A stretch of 64,000 nt of DNA from Epinephelus fuscoguttatus (taxonomy: Eukaryota; Chordata; Actinopteri; Perciformes; Serranidae): the NCBI RefSeq assembly GCF_011397635.1, contig NC_064770.1, positions 1,923,125-1,987,124 of the forward strand. Reading direction: 5' to 3'. Below are positions 47,613 to 59,855 of this stretch, one piece after another. Under the pieces are notes generated by a model that was given only the letters and a program-made list of their open reading frames with translations, searched no databases and had not been told where the DNA came from. Positions within the stretch are counted from its first letter, which is position 1, and each line of letters begins with the position of its first letter. Both the position numbers and the translations under genes were made by a program.

Positions 47613-50600
47613 ATGGAAGAGGGAGACGATAGTGGAGATGAGATCATAGAAGAACACTGCAGTACAGAGGGTCCTGTAGAATACAGAAGGATACGTACAC
47701 ACTTTTGGTTGGAAAGAACCTATGTAGATAACGAGGGGGCTGAGCATTGGCAGGACGAGCAAGAAATTAAACAGAAACTCTGGCAAGTCACTAAATTCAC
47801 CAACTTGAAAAAAGTAAAAGAAGAGTTTCCAGGTGCCCCGTGGGAAGAGATTTTGCGCAGATTGTGGGTCCCTTATTCACTAAATCCTCTATCGCAGAGC
47901 TTGTGTGATAATTACAGGAACGGACCAGTAGCTTCACTTCCTCTGCCCCAGATAAGTATACGAGGCCAAGACGGGGTGAGATACCCTCCACGACTGCAAA
48001 TTGTTGTCGTGCCCAGAAAAGTTGAGTGGGAAACAGGTAAATTTGGGTGTCTAACCCAAGTCTCCCAAGGAGACGGGTCACACAAATTAGAGTACAACCC
48101 ATATAGAGAAAAGAAATATAAAACTGCTATAACAGTAGGGAAAATCATAGTACTAATACGCACAAAAGAAACAGACGAACAGCCAGAGATCCCAAGACTT
48201 AGCGAAGCCAAACAAGGCTTCATGGGAGCCACCCAGGGGAAGATGGAAAAAGGGGTTTTAACCCCAGTGGAGGTAGTAATGCAACAACACCTAAGTCGAG
48301 TTAAACGCATTAAACGATGTGTGAGCAAATGGCACAAAAGAACATCAGGGAAAAATCGTTGGCCTATGGAAGGTACTTTCAATCTAGCATGCTGTGATGA
48401 AGTAGAGTCAGAATTAAGACACATTGAAGCCAAAGACACCAAAGCCAGCTATAAGATAAACAACAAGAGAGCTAAGGAGAGGGAAGTGTTAGGGTGGTTC
48501 AGGCAAGCAGGCGGAAGAAAGCAGATGGTGCAGCTGGAGGAAAAGAAAAAAGAACACCAGGATCAGGAAGAAGTGATGCCTACAGCTCCCGTGATGCCTA
48601 CAGCCCCACCCCTGCCCACACCACCACTGCCCCCATACCCACAGGAGCCAACACAGCCAACAATGGGACAATATCCACTAAGAGATTCAAAAGCCATGGA
48701 GATGGAGGGTCAATTACAAGGGAAATTCACAGTGACCTTAACTAAAAATACTAAGCAAGAGGTCAAGAAAAAGAAACAGCAGGGACCACGGAAAAAGCTA
48801 CCATTGGAAACGGCACCTCCCTCAGAGACAGACAGTACTGACGGATCGTCGGATGACGACGGGTACACAGAAGCCACTGACTTTGAATTATACACCAAGG
48901 CACATAATGGCAAGAAGGGAAGAGGTGCTGAGCAACCAACCGACCTGGAGATGACAGACCTCGCCAGTGCGGAAGACACTCCCCCCAGAGAGAGGCGAGT
49001 GCACAAAAGGAATGGGAAGCCGAGGCGACTGGAGGAGGACAGATACGAGTCCCTCCATTCAAGCTACGCAAGCCTCCCTATCAAAAAGTCTGCTCACCAT
49101 TCAAGCTGCTCGAGCCTCCTCTTTGGGGAATCCAGGTCCCCCACAGCAGTATCACAAAGTAAAAAGGAGGAAGGGCTGGCATTACAATCCAGGCCCTTGA
49201 GTGCCCTGCAGGAACGAGAGTTGCAAAAATGACTAGAGCAAGAGATGGAGAACCGTTGGGTTCACCAGAAGAAAGAACGTCAAGAGGTGGCCGCCATCGA
49301 CCCCACATCTCACCCAGGTCAGAAAATGAAAGATGAATCATCTAATGGGTGCAGGGGTCCCGAGGAAGGTGCCCCAAGGGGAGCTTCACCGAGGGGCACC
49401 CAAGACTTACAGCTACTTCAGCAATTGGAAGGGGTGACTCGAAGAGCTGAAGACAGAGTACAGCGCAGGTACGGCTCAGGAATTGGAGAAATTAAAGGAG
49501 CGGCTGGGGGAGGATGGAGCCTCCCAACAGAGACAGAGGGAACCCCAAGTTAGCCCCACAACAGAGCACATCACTCTGACACTCCAAGGCACTATGGAGA
49601 CCGACAGAGCACAGTCAGGGGAAGCACAGGCCACTGACAAAGGACAGAAAACAGACAGAAGAAGCCAAAACCGAGTTGGCATGACACTAAGAAACGGGAA
49701 ACAGTAGATGACCAACTGGTGGACCTGTCAGATGAAGACAGCGAAAGTTCCCACACGTGCCCCATTATAACAAAAACTAGTGGAAGAAAACAGTACGAGC
49801 CCTGGCCCTTCATGGACATGATAGGACTGGCGGAACATCTACCAGTGTTTACTGATGGGGCCGACAAATGGATCATGGCTTTAGAAGAAACCACAGCTGG
49901 TATACAGTTGTCCGTAGGAGATATCAAAGCTATACTCACCTACGTGGCAGGAAAACTACCGTTCCCGGGTGTGGCAGCAACTGAGAGCGCACTACCCAGC
50001 AAAGAGAGACCCATCCAAGCTGGAAGGAGTTACCATGGGGGAGGATGAGTGTCCCTCCAAGTTCCTACACAGCTTCCAGAAAAGGTGGAAGGAAGAGACA
50101 GGGGAAGCATGGAATGCTAATAAAACGACTCAAAGCTTGTTTAAAATGATGGTTAAAAAAGCCATGCCAGAAGATGTGCAGCGACGCCTAGAGGGTGTGG
50201 TAGAATTGATGAAAATGGACTGGCCACTGTTTTCAGAACATATTATCCATCATGTGGAGCTCTACAGAAAAGACAAAAAGAAAATGGAAGAGGATAACAA
50301 ACAGCTAGCCAACAAGCTGACACAGCTACAGCTGGGAGAACTAAGTAAGCTGGTAAAGAAGGAAAAAGAGGAAAAAAAAAACCTAAAAAGAGGAAAAAAA
50401 ACCCCTTAAGTTCAGGCCCCCATGGTAATGGCAAACCAAACAGCTCCCCAGGCCGTCCAGCCCCAGGTGCCTCCGCAGCCAACCCCCACAGACCCAAAAA
50501 CAATGGGGAATGAAAATTCTGCCAATACCACACATCACCATTACTACTACCAGTAGCAAGCACCAAGAGGCAGCGGCAACCAGCAGCCCCCAAGGGGGCG

Positions 50601-50806
50601 GGGCAGAAGCAGAACCAGAGGAGATACAACATTTCGGGGAGGCTGGAAGGGGGGCCGAAACTACATACCAGGAAACCAGCACGTGTTCCAGCAAATCGCG
50701 GCCAACCAGCAACCAGGCCCACCAAACATGGGTACAGGTTATCCAGGAGCTAGAGTGGCCCAACACGGAGCAGGGACATCCTTGGTAGGGGTGCCCAGAG
50801 AAGCCT
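47613..50806 (+). pseudogene. gag: retroviral gag, broken
   Basis: Structural polyprotein. The first ATG in frame is at 47613 (MEEGDDSG; no glycine at position 2, so no myristoylation signal). The matrix-like part runs to an in-frame TGA at 49230-49232 and contains two PTAP late-domain motifs (48579-48590, 48597-48608). The frame continues to 49553, and capsid-like coding follows in shifted frames (49719-50048, then 49969-50409: PWPFMDMIGLAEHLPVF, KFLHSFQKRWKEE), ending in a lysine-rich helix. A nucleocapsid-like stretch (50430-50790) is rich in RG/GR (PPRGRGRSRTRG, FRGGWKGGRN) with no CCHC knuckle. Confidence 0.8.
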
Positions 50807-50818
50807 GAGGGGGAACTA

Positions 50819-53800
50819 ATGTCACCAGCAATATCACTGCAGTCACAAGATGAACCAATCATACCTGTTGTCATTCACGACCGTGAATACCCTTTCATGG
50901 TGGACACAGGAGCTACATATTCGTGCATTGGAAAAGAAGGTTCCAGGTTCCCCCTCTCCACGTCATCTATAAAAACAATAGGCTTCTCTGGGAAATCAGA
51001 AGTTATACCACTAACAGAACCCGTTCCAATGCTCTTTGCAGGCAAAGTTATATGTGCGCCCTTGTTATATTCAGCTCATACCCCAGTAAACCTATTAGGA
51101 AGAGACATTCTATGCCCATTAAAAGCGAAAATCATGTGCACCCAAGATGGACTGTATTTGGATTTCCCGGACGAACCCCCACAGAACATGATGCCACAGC
51201 TTCCCCTGGGCACAATGCAAAAACAACAAGCACTTGCCTACTGGCTCCAGCTGACACCAGAAGAATCACACCTCAAACAGGCATGGACTGAATGGGAGTT
51301 GTGGATTCTACTTCACTATGATACAGCACATACCCCCACTCTGCCACTGCACTGCATGCTCATGTATGACAAAGATTTGACTCATGTAGATTACCAAGAA
51401 TGTTGGGATGCAGTAATTAATAAGAAACCATGTCTAATCACGAGTGAAGACATGTTTTTGGGACCAGAAAGCGTGGCAGCTGCTGTCCGCCTTCCTGAGG
51501 AATTATCTGGGTGGTTTCAGGCACCAAATTCCACGCCGCATGTTACACTGTTAGTGGCAGAAGGTCTTGAGTCTCATCATCTTGGTCCTATGGTCAGACG
51601 TGCTTTGCAGGTGCAGGAGTGGGTACCCACAAAGAATAAGTACATTCACATCTCAAAAGACAAGCAGTTTGTCAGAATCTCAGTCAAGGTAGGTGATGAA
51701 GCAGTAGCAGATAAAGTAATGGTAGATGGAAGGACACCAACACACATGGTAGTCGCCGCAGAACATGGAGAAATGCTAAACCAGGTCCCCAGTTGTGGAC
51801 AGCCCATAAGACCGATGTAGGATTGATAAAATCAGCCCAACCTGTTCACATTAAGCTGAAGCCACAAGTTAACTTACCATATCAGAAACAGTATCCTCTC
51901 AAGCAGCATGCGATTGATGGTATCAGGCCAATGATTAAGGGTTTGGTGGAAGCGGGGGTGTTGGTTAAAATCAAGAGCCCTTGCAACACACCCATTTTTC
52001 CTATCAAAAAAACAAATTCAACAGACTACCGTTTAGTCCATGATTTGAGAGCAGTTAATGCGGTAGTAGACGGGGAGATATCACTTGTTCCAGACCCACA
52101 CATGTTGCTGTCAAACATTCCACCAGACACCCAGTGATACACAGTGATTGATTTGTGTTCAGCTTTTTTCAGTGTACCACTACATCCAGATTCACAGTAT
52201 CTGTGTGCCTTTACGTATGAGAATCAGCAATACGCTTACTCGCGCCTTCTGCAAGGGTTCTCAGATTCGCTTTCGATCTTTAACCGCGTGTTGACGCAAG
52301 ACTTGGCAAGTTTGAACGTGCCAAGCACAGTGTTGCAGTACGTAGACGATTTGCTTATCTGTAGCCCCCGAAAGAACAATGTGAAAAAGACTCCATCGCC
52401 ATGCTCACAGCTTTAGCACAAGGAGGGCATAAGGTCAATAAAGATAAGCTGCAGTTCTGCCAGCAGTCTGTAGAGTACTTGGGCAGACAGTTGAGTGGGG
52501 ACAAAAGATGTATCGCACCATCTCAGTTAGAGGCAGTAATCAAGTCCCCTCAACTGCAAACGGTGGGCCAGATGCTATCTTTTTTGGGCATGACAGGCTA
52601 TAGCAGGCCGTGGATTTGTGACTATGCCATCAAAACTGCTCCACTCAGGGCTCTGATAAGGGCAGCAAGACAAACCAATAACGCAGCACAGTTGGTGTGG
52701 ACAGAGGAAGCAGAAGGAGCGTTCCAAGCTCTAAAAATAGACATGCAATCCACTCCAGCGTTGGGGACTCCTAATTACGCTAAACCTTTTCATTTATATG
52801 TAGCTGAAAGATCAGGCTTTGCTTGTGCTGTGCTTATGCAAGACACACCTACAGGGAAGCAACCTTTAGCATATTATAGCACCAAGCTAGACAACATAGA
52901 GGCTGGGCTGCCACCCTGTTATCAGGGGCTAGCCGCAGCTGTATTTGCATTTCAGAAGGCATCATCACTGACATCCTGTGACGTTGTATACTTCCCACCA
53001 ACTTCATGCACTACTGACAAGTCCACGATTTGTTTTAACACAAGCCAGACGCATGGGCTATGAGGTAATCCTATCAGCCCCTGAACTCAACATTCAGCGC
53101 TGTACTATCATTAACCCCGCCACCAAACTCGTGTTACCAACACAAGGTACGCCACATGACTGTATTCATGATACAGACAAATTTATGCGTGCTAGAGAAG
53201 ATTTACACAACCAACCAATTCCAGCTGATCTCACATTGTTTGTTGATGGGTCATGTTTCCGTGATGCCACTGGTAGCCATGCCGGTTATGGGGTTGTTCA
53301 ACTCGACAACGATGACCAGAACTTTGTCACATTGCAATCATGTAAACTCTCTCAGCCTTGCTCAGCCCAACTCACAGAAATAAAAGCCCTAACAGCAGCA
53401 TGTAAATTAGCAGAAGGAAAGTTGCTGAATGTATATACAGACTCAGCGTATGCCTATGGCGTTTGTCATGTTCATGCTAACATACGGAAACAACAAGGGT
53501 TTTGCAGGGCTGACGGCACTCCTGTCACTCATGGAGATGCCATCCTTGAACTATTGGAAGCCATGCTTCTGCCCACGGCTTTAGCAGTAATTAAATGTCC
53601 AGCCCACCAAAAGACTGACTCATTGATAGCTAAAGGGAACGACCTAGCTGATGAAGTGGCCAAACAGGCAGCAATAGGTGCCAACAATGGCACCCATACT
53701 AACCATACAAGACTGTGAACCCCTTACTACCATGTCTGCTATTATAATGGCTCAAAACAGTGGTGGTAGGTAGTGACCATTGCGCAAGGGGGGAGATCCT

Positions 53801-55247
53801 ACGGAAGTTGCAAGCAGTATGGTGGTCACCATTTATGGCAGCCACAGTAGATAGAGTACTAAGCGAATGTGAGACTTGCGCAAGATACAACATCAGGAAA
53901 GTTTTTACAGCCCCTCTGGCACATATACCACCTCCAGACAGTCCCTTTAAACACCTCATGCTAGACTACATAGACATGGGACCACAGTCAAGAGCAAGAG
54001 GAATGAGGTATATTTTGGTGATTATATGTAGATACAGTAGATGGGTGAAGGCAAAAGCAACCGCAAGATCAGACCACAGAACAGTTGCCAAATTTCTGTG
54101 TCAAGAAGTCTTCCCAAGGTTTGGAATGCCAGATACTATATCATCAGACAATGGGAGCCACTTTGTGTCCAATGTTGTGCGAGAGACACTAAAGCAATTG
54201 GGAATTAAACAAAAGTTTGACTGCGTATACCATCCCCAGTCACAGGGAGCAGTAGAAAGAGCAAATGGTATCTTGAAGGCCAAAATAGCTAAGATAGTGG
54301 CAGATAGCGAAGATAAACTCAATTGGGTGGATGCTTTACCGCTTGCTCTAATGTCAATGCGCTCACAAGCCAGCAGAGTCACGCATCTAACACCGCATGA
54401 AATGCTTACGGGTCGACCCATGCCAATACCATACTTGAGAGGTCCCTACGAAGGGCCCTCGCTGGAGCAGTTGCAAGGTGAAATGTTTGACTACTTACGA
54501 AGTCTGACTCGTATCCACAGGGCTGTGTTCCAGCAGGTGAAAGCCACCACAGAGGACAGAAGGGTCGAAATCCCAGAAGACCTTCAAAGAATACTTCCTG
54601 GAGAGTGGGTGTACGTCAAGGTGTTCAAAAGGAAGTGGGACCAGCCATGAAGGGAAGGTCCATACAAGGTCATATTAGCCACACCAACTGCCTTGAAAGT
54701 AGAAAGTAAGGACGTTTGGTTCCATCTTAACCACTGCTGCAGAGCTAACAACCCCGAGAGACCTATACCTCGGCCTAGAGCCAGACAGAGAACAGCACCC
54801 CCAGATCCACAAGGGGAGGGCGAAGCCGCCCCAAGGGAAGTAGAGGGTCATCCAGAGAGGGAAGGCGATGCCTCCCCACAGGAACAGGGGACCAGGAGGT
54901 CAGTGCGCTTGGCGCTCAGATGGGACTGGGGCAGAGTTCGGAGTGACAGCAGTGGGTCGCTGCCAGAGAGGGTGTCATCAGAGAGCACCTCAGAAGGAAG
55001 CACCCCATCCACAGTGGCTGGCGATGAATCTCATGAGTCGTCACCTGCTGGCTGCAGGGACGGTGATGAGGGCCCAAGCACAGAGAGAACAGAGAGAGCA
55101 GAGGGAGCAGAGGCAGAAAGAGAAGAAGGAGAAGAAAGCAGCAGCTCAGAAACAGGCGAAGCTAGGGACACAGAAAGGTCAGACGCAGACACAGGAGACA
55201 CAGACACAGGAGACACAGACGCAGGAGAGGGACCAGCTCCCCGGTAA
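50819..55247 (+). pseudogene. pol: retroviral pro-pol, broken
   Basis: Protease: VDTGATYS (catalytic D at 50903-50905) and LLGRDIL. A stretch of about 190 residues with unknown role follows (STPHVTLLVAEGL). Reverse transcriptase: LPYQKQYPL, DYRLVHDLRAVN, YVDD at 52339-52350. RNase H (53230-53690): FVDGS, LTEIKALT, YTDSAYAYG, NDLADEV. Integrase (53760-54650): C..C of the zinc site, MLDYIDMG, SSDNGSHF, QGAVERANG. The C-terminus continues to 55247 with a Ser/Glu-rich tail. Breaks: a frame change near 51800, TGA at 52135-52137, frame changes near 52400 and 53000, TGA at 53716-53718 with a frame change, and TGA at 54648-54650. Confidence 0.9.
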
Positions 55248-57256
55248 ACCAGGCCAGGGAAGGCTTGAGGGCCCAGGCAGCATAGGGGGAGGAGTTAGAT
55301 TAGGTATAATAGCGGCAGTATTATTAACCCTATTGCTCATCCTGGCAGGAGTGAAACAAAGTGAAAGAGCAGAGCAAGGTGGACAAAGCCAGGAGCAAGT
55401 AGGCGAGTGTGCAGTGGCACTAGGGACCATAGCCGCAAAGCAGGGCAAGATACCATACAGAGAGATAGTACTATTAACCTATTATTAATTGCATGCTTAC
55501 GGCGACATATTGGTGGAGGGTCCAGGAAGCATTAGGTTGCATGGCCAGTCCATAGGACCACACTGTAGTGCAGAGGGAAAGGTGACAGCAAGAGTTATGT
55601 GTGACATAAGAGGTTGCACTGACATAGACACAGGACGCAGCATACCTATAAAGGTAGCCCCCCAGTGGCTTCGGTTAGATCCAGTGCCCCAGAGAAAAAT
55701 CAAGGGATGTGAGGGTACGGAGAGTGGAGGTAATAAGAACGACCACCTGGAAGTCCAATAAGTTCTATCAATGGCTAGAATACTCCGCTAAACAGGTCAC
55801 CAATAGCTCATGTATAGCATGTCACAGGAAGAGGGGCCTACCAAGTGTCCGGCCTCTCCCAGATATAGAGGAATGCGCACGCACATATTTCTGTTTTGCA
55901 CAGTGCATCATGTGGATGGCAGCAGGAAGAGGGAAACACACTAATGACACTGCAATTTGTCCTGTAAGTATTAAAGGCGCCCCTGACCCAATCAAACAGG
56001 AGTATCAAGTACCTCCAGTAGTGCATTTGGCACAAGATATCGTATTCCCATTTTGCGTAGCACACGGATCTAATATAGAGCACTGGTTAGACAACTCCAC
56101 CTCTCTCAACGCCTCCAAAGAGGCAGAGGAGCTGATCCAGTGCAGGTATGAAAACATCATAAACCAGGGAGTTACAAGCTCCCGCAGGCGGGAAAAGATA
56201 TGTAATACCACAGAAGAAGCAAAAATTCAGTGTGAACAGGTGGTCAGCGGTGCCTCAAAGAATTCATCTATCGTATCACGCAATTATACATCTGCCGCCT
56301 GGGTATGGATTGGTGACCTTAGTAACAGCACAGAGCTATTAGCAGACATATTTTGGATGTGTGAGAGCAACTGCCAGGTACAAGCTGTGCTACCAGCGAA
56401 TTGGACAGGAATCTTTGCTCCAGTAATGTTAACAGGACAAATTACAATAATAAGTCTAAATAACAGTCTAAATAACAGTACTCCAACAAGGTCTCGTAGA
56501 TCGGCTGACACTCGAACATACTCCTGGAAGGAGGATGCTAACATATACATTACATACAAACAGGTACCGTACGGGATACCTGAAGGGCAACAGGCTATAT
56601 CAGAGGACTGGATATCGTGGACCAGAGGATGGGGTTCCGTGCCCTTTGGATACATAGCGAACGCCCAGTACGTAGAGCGTAATAGCCGCTGGGTAAATTA
56701 TTTGTGGTATAATCAGCAGAGATTTGTAAACTGGACCATAGACGCTTTACAAGGAGTAAGTGAGCAACTGCATGCCACATCTTTAATGACGGTGCAAAAC
56801 AGGCTCATTATCGAGACAATGCTTGCTCAAGACCAAGGGGTCTGTGATGTGATAGGAGAAGACTGTTGTACTGTCATCCCCATGCACACAGGGGAGGATG
56901 GCAATTTAACCCGGGCCTTAGAGAACATACGTACATTAAGAGACCAACATGTGCAGCACTCCAATTGGAACACTAGGATTTCCTCAATTTTGGATTGGCT
57001 AGGAAAACTATCCCCTGGGAAGATTTTGCGAATGATTGGAGTGCTGTTGGGACTTGTTGTGTTGACCCTTCTTGTAGTAGCTTGTTGTGTTATTCCCTTG
57101 GTGCGGTTAGTGTTCAGAAAGGCCATGGAAACCCACAAGGGACAGTTTGTCATAATAGACCAAGGTCCACGACCCACCGAAGGTGCAGAGCCATATGAAG
57201 ACACTAGTGGCTCTCAGGGAAAGGTTCCTGAGGATCGAGACCAGATCATAGGGTGA
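54868..57256 (+). pseudogene. env: retroviral env, broken
   Basis: Envelope glycoprotein. A long hydrophilic leader overlaps the pol tail in another frame and is followed by a hydrophobic signal segment (about 55302-55355, LGIIAAVLLTLLLILAG). The surface unit has many cysteines and N-x-S/T sites. A furin-type RSRR site is at 56489-56500. The transmembrane unit carries CX6CC (56843-56869), typical of gamma-type envelopes, and a membrane anchor near 57030-57110. Breaks: TAA at 55486-55488 and a frame change near 55735. Confidence 0.85.
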
Positions 57257-57549
57257 TATGTCAGAAATCAATATGAGATAATGCCACAAGGCATGGCAGT
57301 AGAAGCTGTCCTATATGAGCAGAAATATAGGCAAGCGGAAGGAGAATATCAGGAGATTGTGTAGAATGAAGGATGCCACGAGCCACCAGCCCCTAACACC
57401 CTTGCTGTCACCAGACCAGTACTAACACTTGATCACTAACAATTAATCCTGCTTGCATGGCTTATGTATAGAATTAAGTGCTGAAGGGAGAGATCGAAAA
57501 AAACAAAAAGGTGAAGTGTATTAAAGATGTCCTTTACAACCTTAAAATA

Positions 57550-57550
57550 G
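57550..57550 (+). promoter_or_regulatory. candidate splice acceptor for the post-env frame
   Basis: CCTTTACAACCTTAAAATAG precedes the first ATG of the post-env frame by nine bases. With the donor at 46611 it could give a spliced message (inference). Confidence 0.4.
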
Positions 57551-57559
57551 GTGTGGAAT

Positions 57560-58807
57560 ATGGCTGAGAACTGGAGAACCCCATATCCATACCAGCAGAA
57601 CCCGGGGGGCCAACCTGGGTTCCAGTGCCAACAGCAGGGGCCAAGTGTGCCGAACCAGCCTCCTCCGCCGTATCCGCCATCTCCACCTCCACTATTCCAC
57701 CCAGGGTTACCCTGCCCGATGGCCAGCCATCCTGCACCAGCCTGCACCCCCAGCGGAGGCGCCCCGATGGAAGCACGTGGACACTCCACCCAGATGACGC
57801 TGTCACAGCTCTACGCTCAACCCCGGCCATCAATTCAGCCACCAACCCAACCTCCCACCAACTCCCTGCTCCGCTACATATTGCAAGAGATCCCGGACCC
57901 GGTTGAAGCCCCCAGTCAGAGTGGGGCCCACCAAGAAGCGCCCAACCCAATCACCAGTAACACTAATCCGGATGGCAGAGTCCAGGCGGGTCCCAGCCGA
58001 GAAGGAAGCCAGGGGGATGTGAATCCAGGCCTGCAGTGTTCCTAATACCTGATGCAGGCTGCATTAAAGGTTCAGACAACCACCACAGCACAGGCACCGC
58101 CACAGAAGAGAAATCTTAAGGACAGCGCCCGCACTAAGTTGCTGCCATTGCACTCCCCTGACCCATCGTCATCGTCAGAGGACGATATTGGACCATTGTC
58201 ATCCTATTCACCTACCAGCCCACCGCCTATAGTGCCACTCTCGGAGGCGGACCAGGAATCCTACAGTGAGGGTCATCTGTCAGTATAGGCCCTATCACAA
58301 CAAACACGTGAGGTCTTGGAGCAGGAGTACGGAGTGTGTCCAGAATATGTGGAAAGTTGCCTCTGGAGCTTGCCTGATGGAGTGCCAACTACGAAAAGGC
58401 ATTTCGACTTGGTAAAAGAACTGTGCACCCGGCTCCATCCTGTTCCCGCAGGCCCTTTCCACCGACTTGTGCGCAGTTACCCCCTAGTACTGCGGAAAAG
58501 ACTCCGCAGGGTTCACTTTGGCTCCTACATAATCAGAAAGGCTGAAAACAAACGGCTGCAGAGGGAACACATGCGGCTAACTGAACAAGAGATAGCCAAC
58601 CTGCATAACCAAGTCCTGGAGCTGACCCAGGCTAGGGATGCCTTACAACAACAACACCTGGTCAGATATCAGGCCTTGCAACAGGATGTTGGAACACTGC
58701 GGGACCAGGTGGCATCCTGTCGGCGCCTGGACAACCGGACAGTAATACTGGCTAAGAGTGATATGTATTTGGCCAATTGTGACCTATGTATGAGAAGGCC
58801 ATTATAA
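57560..58807 (+). pseudogene. retroviral accessory-type frame downstream of env
   Basis: One reading frame from ATG 57560 to a stop at 58805-58807, interrupted by TAA at 58043-58045 and TAG at 58286-58288. No known domain recognised. The first part is proline-rich with a PPPPY motif (late-domain-like). The middle has an acidic serine patch (DPSSSSEDDIG). The last part looks helical and coiled (EIANLHNQVLELTQARDA) with Cys at both ends. Position between env and the 3' LTR is where complex retroviruses keep regulatory genes. Alternatively, there may be three separate small genes, though sharing one frame argues against that. Confidence 0.65.
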
Positions 58808-58966
58808 ATAATCATGCATGCAATGGAAAAATAACAGCGAGACCATCAAGCTTAGCTTTTGTGCTCAAAACATTATTGCGTAATGCTCACACGGTGTGAT
58901 TAGCTAGTAGAAGGCTCACTGGAGTTGGTTTATGTGTGATATTTACTGATCCTAGTTAAGTAGTAT

Positions 58967-59059
58967 GGGACTATGAAGTCCCAAAGGGGGGAATATATAT
59001 ATTTTTTCTCTCTCTGATCCCAAGCATTAGATGGGACTATGTAGCCCCAAAGGGGGGAA
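58967..59059 (+). promoter_or_regulatory. duplicated polypurine tract
   Basis: CCCAAAGGGGGGAAT occurs twice, ending at about 59000 and directly before the 3' LTR at 59059, each preceded by GGGACTATG.AG. The second is the normal plus-strand primer position. Confidence 0.85.
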
Positions 59060-59855
59060 TGTAGTGTAAGATTTAATCTTTAATCAGGTAAAGGTGTTAT
59101 ACTGCATAAGCTGATTAAGAGTAAAGTTCATATAAAAATGTTTCACGTACAATTCCTATAAAAGTGTTTGTTATGCATCTATGTGTGATAAAACACTGTT
59201 GTACAAGTCTATGTATTCATAATCACATTGAAGAGCACACATATACCACACCATGTACTGTTTAATAATAACACACACACACACTCTAATGTTTGTATTG
59301 CATGACACACTCTAAGAGTTCACATTGCATGAAAGCACAGGGGAAGTCCCCAGGTTTCATATGTTTTAAAAAAAATAAAGTAAAACCAGGCCCAAACCTA
59401 ATGGTGGGAGAATTTGGGGATTTCCAGGCCCAGGGATTACACCATTAGGTCATGTTTGGACAAGGGCCCAAGGGGCCTGCCACCAATAGATTTGGACCAG
59501 ATAGAATAGGGCTAAAAAGAAAAAGACCTGCCACCAGTAGGTTTGGGCTCGGGAAGGAAGGCCTAAAGGAAAAGGGTGGAGATTCTCTCGAATCTCCACC
59601 AGCATAAAAAGGAGAGCTCAGAAAGAGAAACTTCAGTCTTGCTCCGGAGCCTGACTCAATGAGTTCTATGTGTTGAAGCCTGTGAACACATTAAACTCGA
59701 TTGCACCAGATTCTATTTGACTCCAGTGTTTCTCTAAGTGTCAGCCAACTGAACCTAAGATACTAAATCAACTCAGAGGATGATCTGCAGGAGAAGTAGA
59801 AGACGAGATCGGGAGCCATCTGGCCCACATCCAGGCACCGATTTTCGCTTCTATA
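59060..59855 (+). repeat. 3' LTR
   Basis: Starts TGTAGTG and ends TTCTATA (CA of the 5' LTR changed to TA). Features: an 11-bp-arm palindrome 59575-59600 (GGTGGAGATTC, loop TCTC), TATA-like CATAAAAAGG 59603-59612, and an ATTAAA signal 59690-59695. It holds the 260 bases missing from the 5' LTR, including a (CA)n run near 59275. Confidence 0.93.

Larger units (their letters stand above)
45982..59855 (+). mobile_element. endogenous retrovirus, full length, complex layout
   Basis: 13.9 kb. LTRs at 45982-46517 and 59060-59855, with a 4-bp target duplication ACTT (45978-45981 and 59856-59859). Order: LTR, primer site, long leader, gag, pro, pol, env, a further long frame, double polypurine tract, LTR. 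All structural genes carry stops and/or frameshifts, so it is not replication-competent as read. The layout with a post-env frame and an arginine-tRNA-like primer site recalls the snakehead retrovirus type of fish retrovirus (from memory, not tested). It lies antisense in the last SCPEP1 intron. Confidence 0.93.

Noticed and set aside
57560..58807. three separate accessory genes
   Set aside because: All three open pieces are in one frame with only two stop codons between, so a single damaged frame is simpler.
45982..59855. replication-competent provirus
   Set aside because: gag, pol and env each carry stop codons and/or frame changes, and the 5' LTR has a 260-bp deletion.
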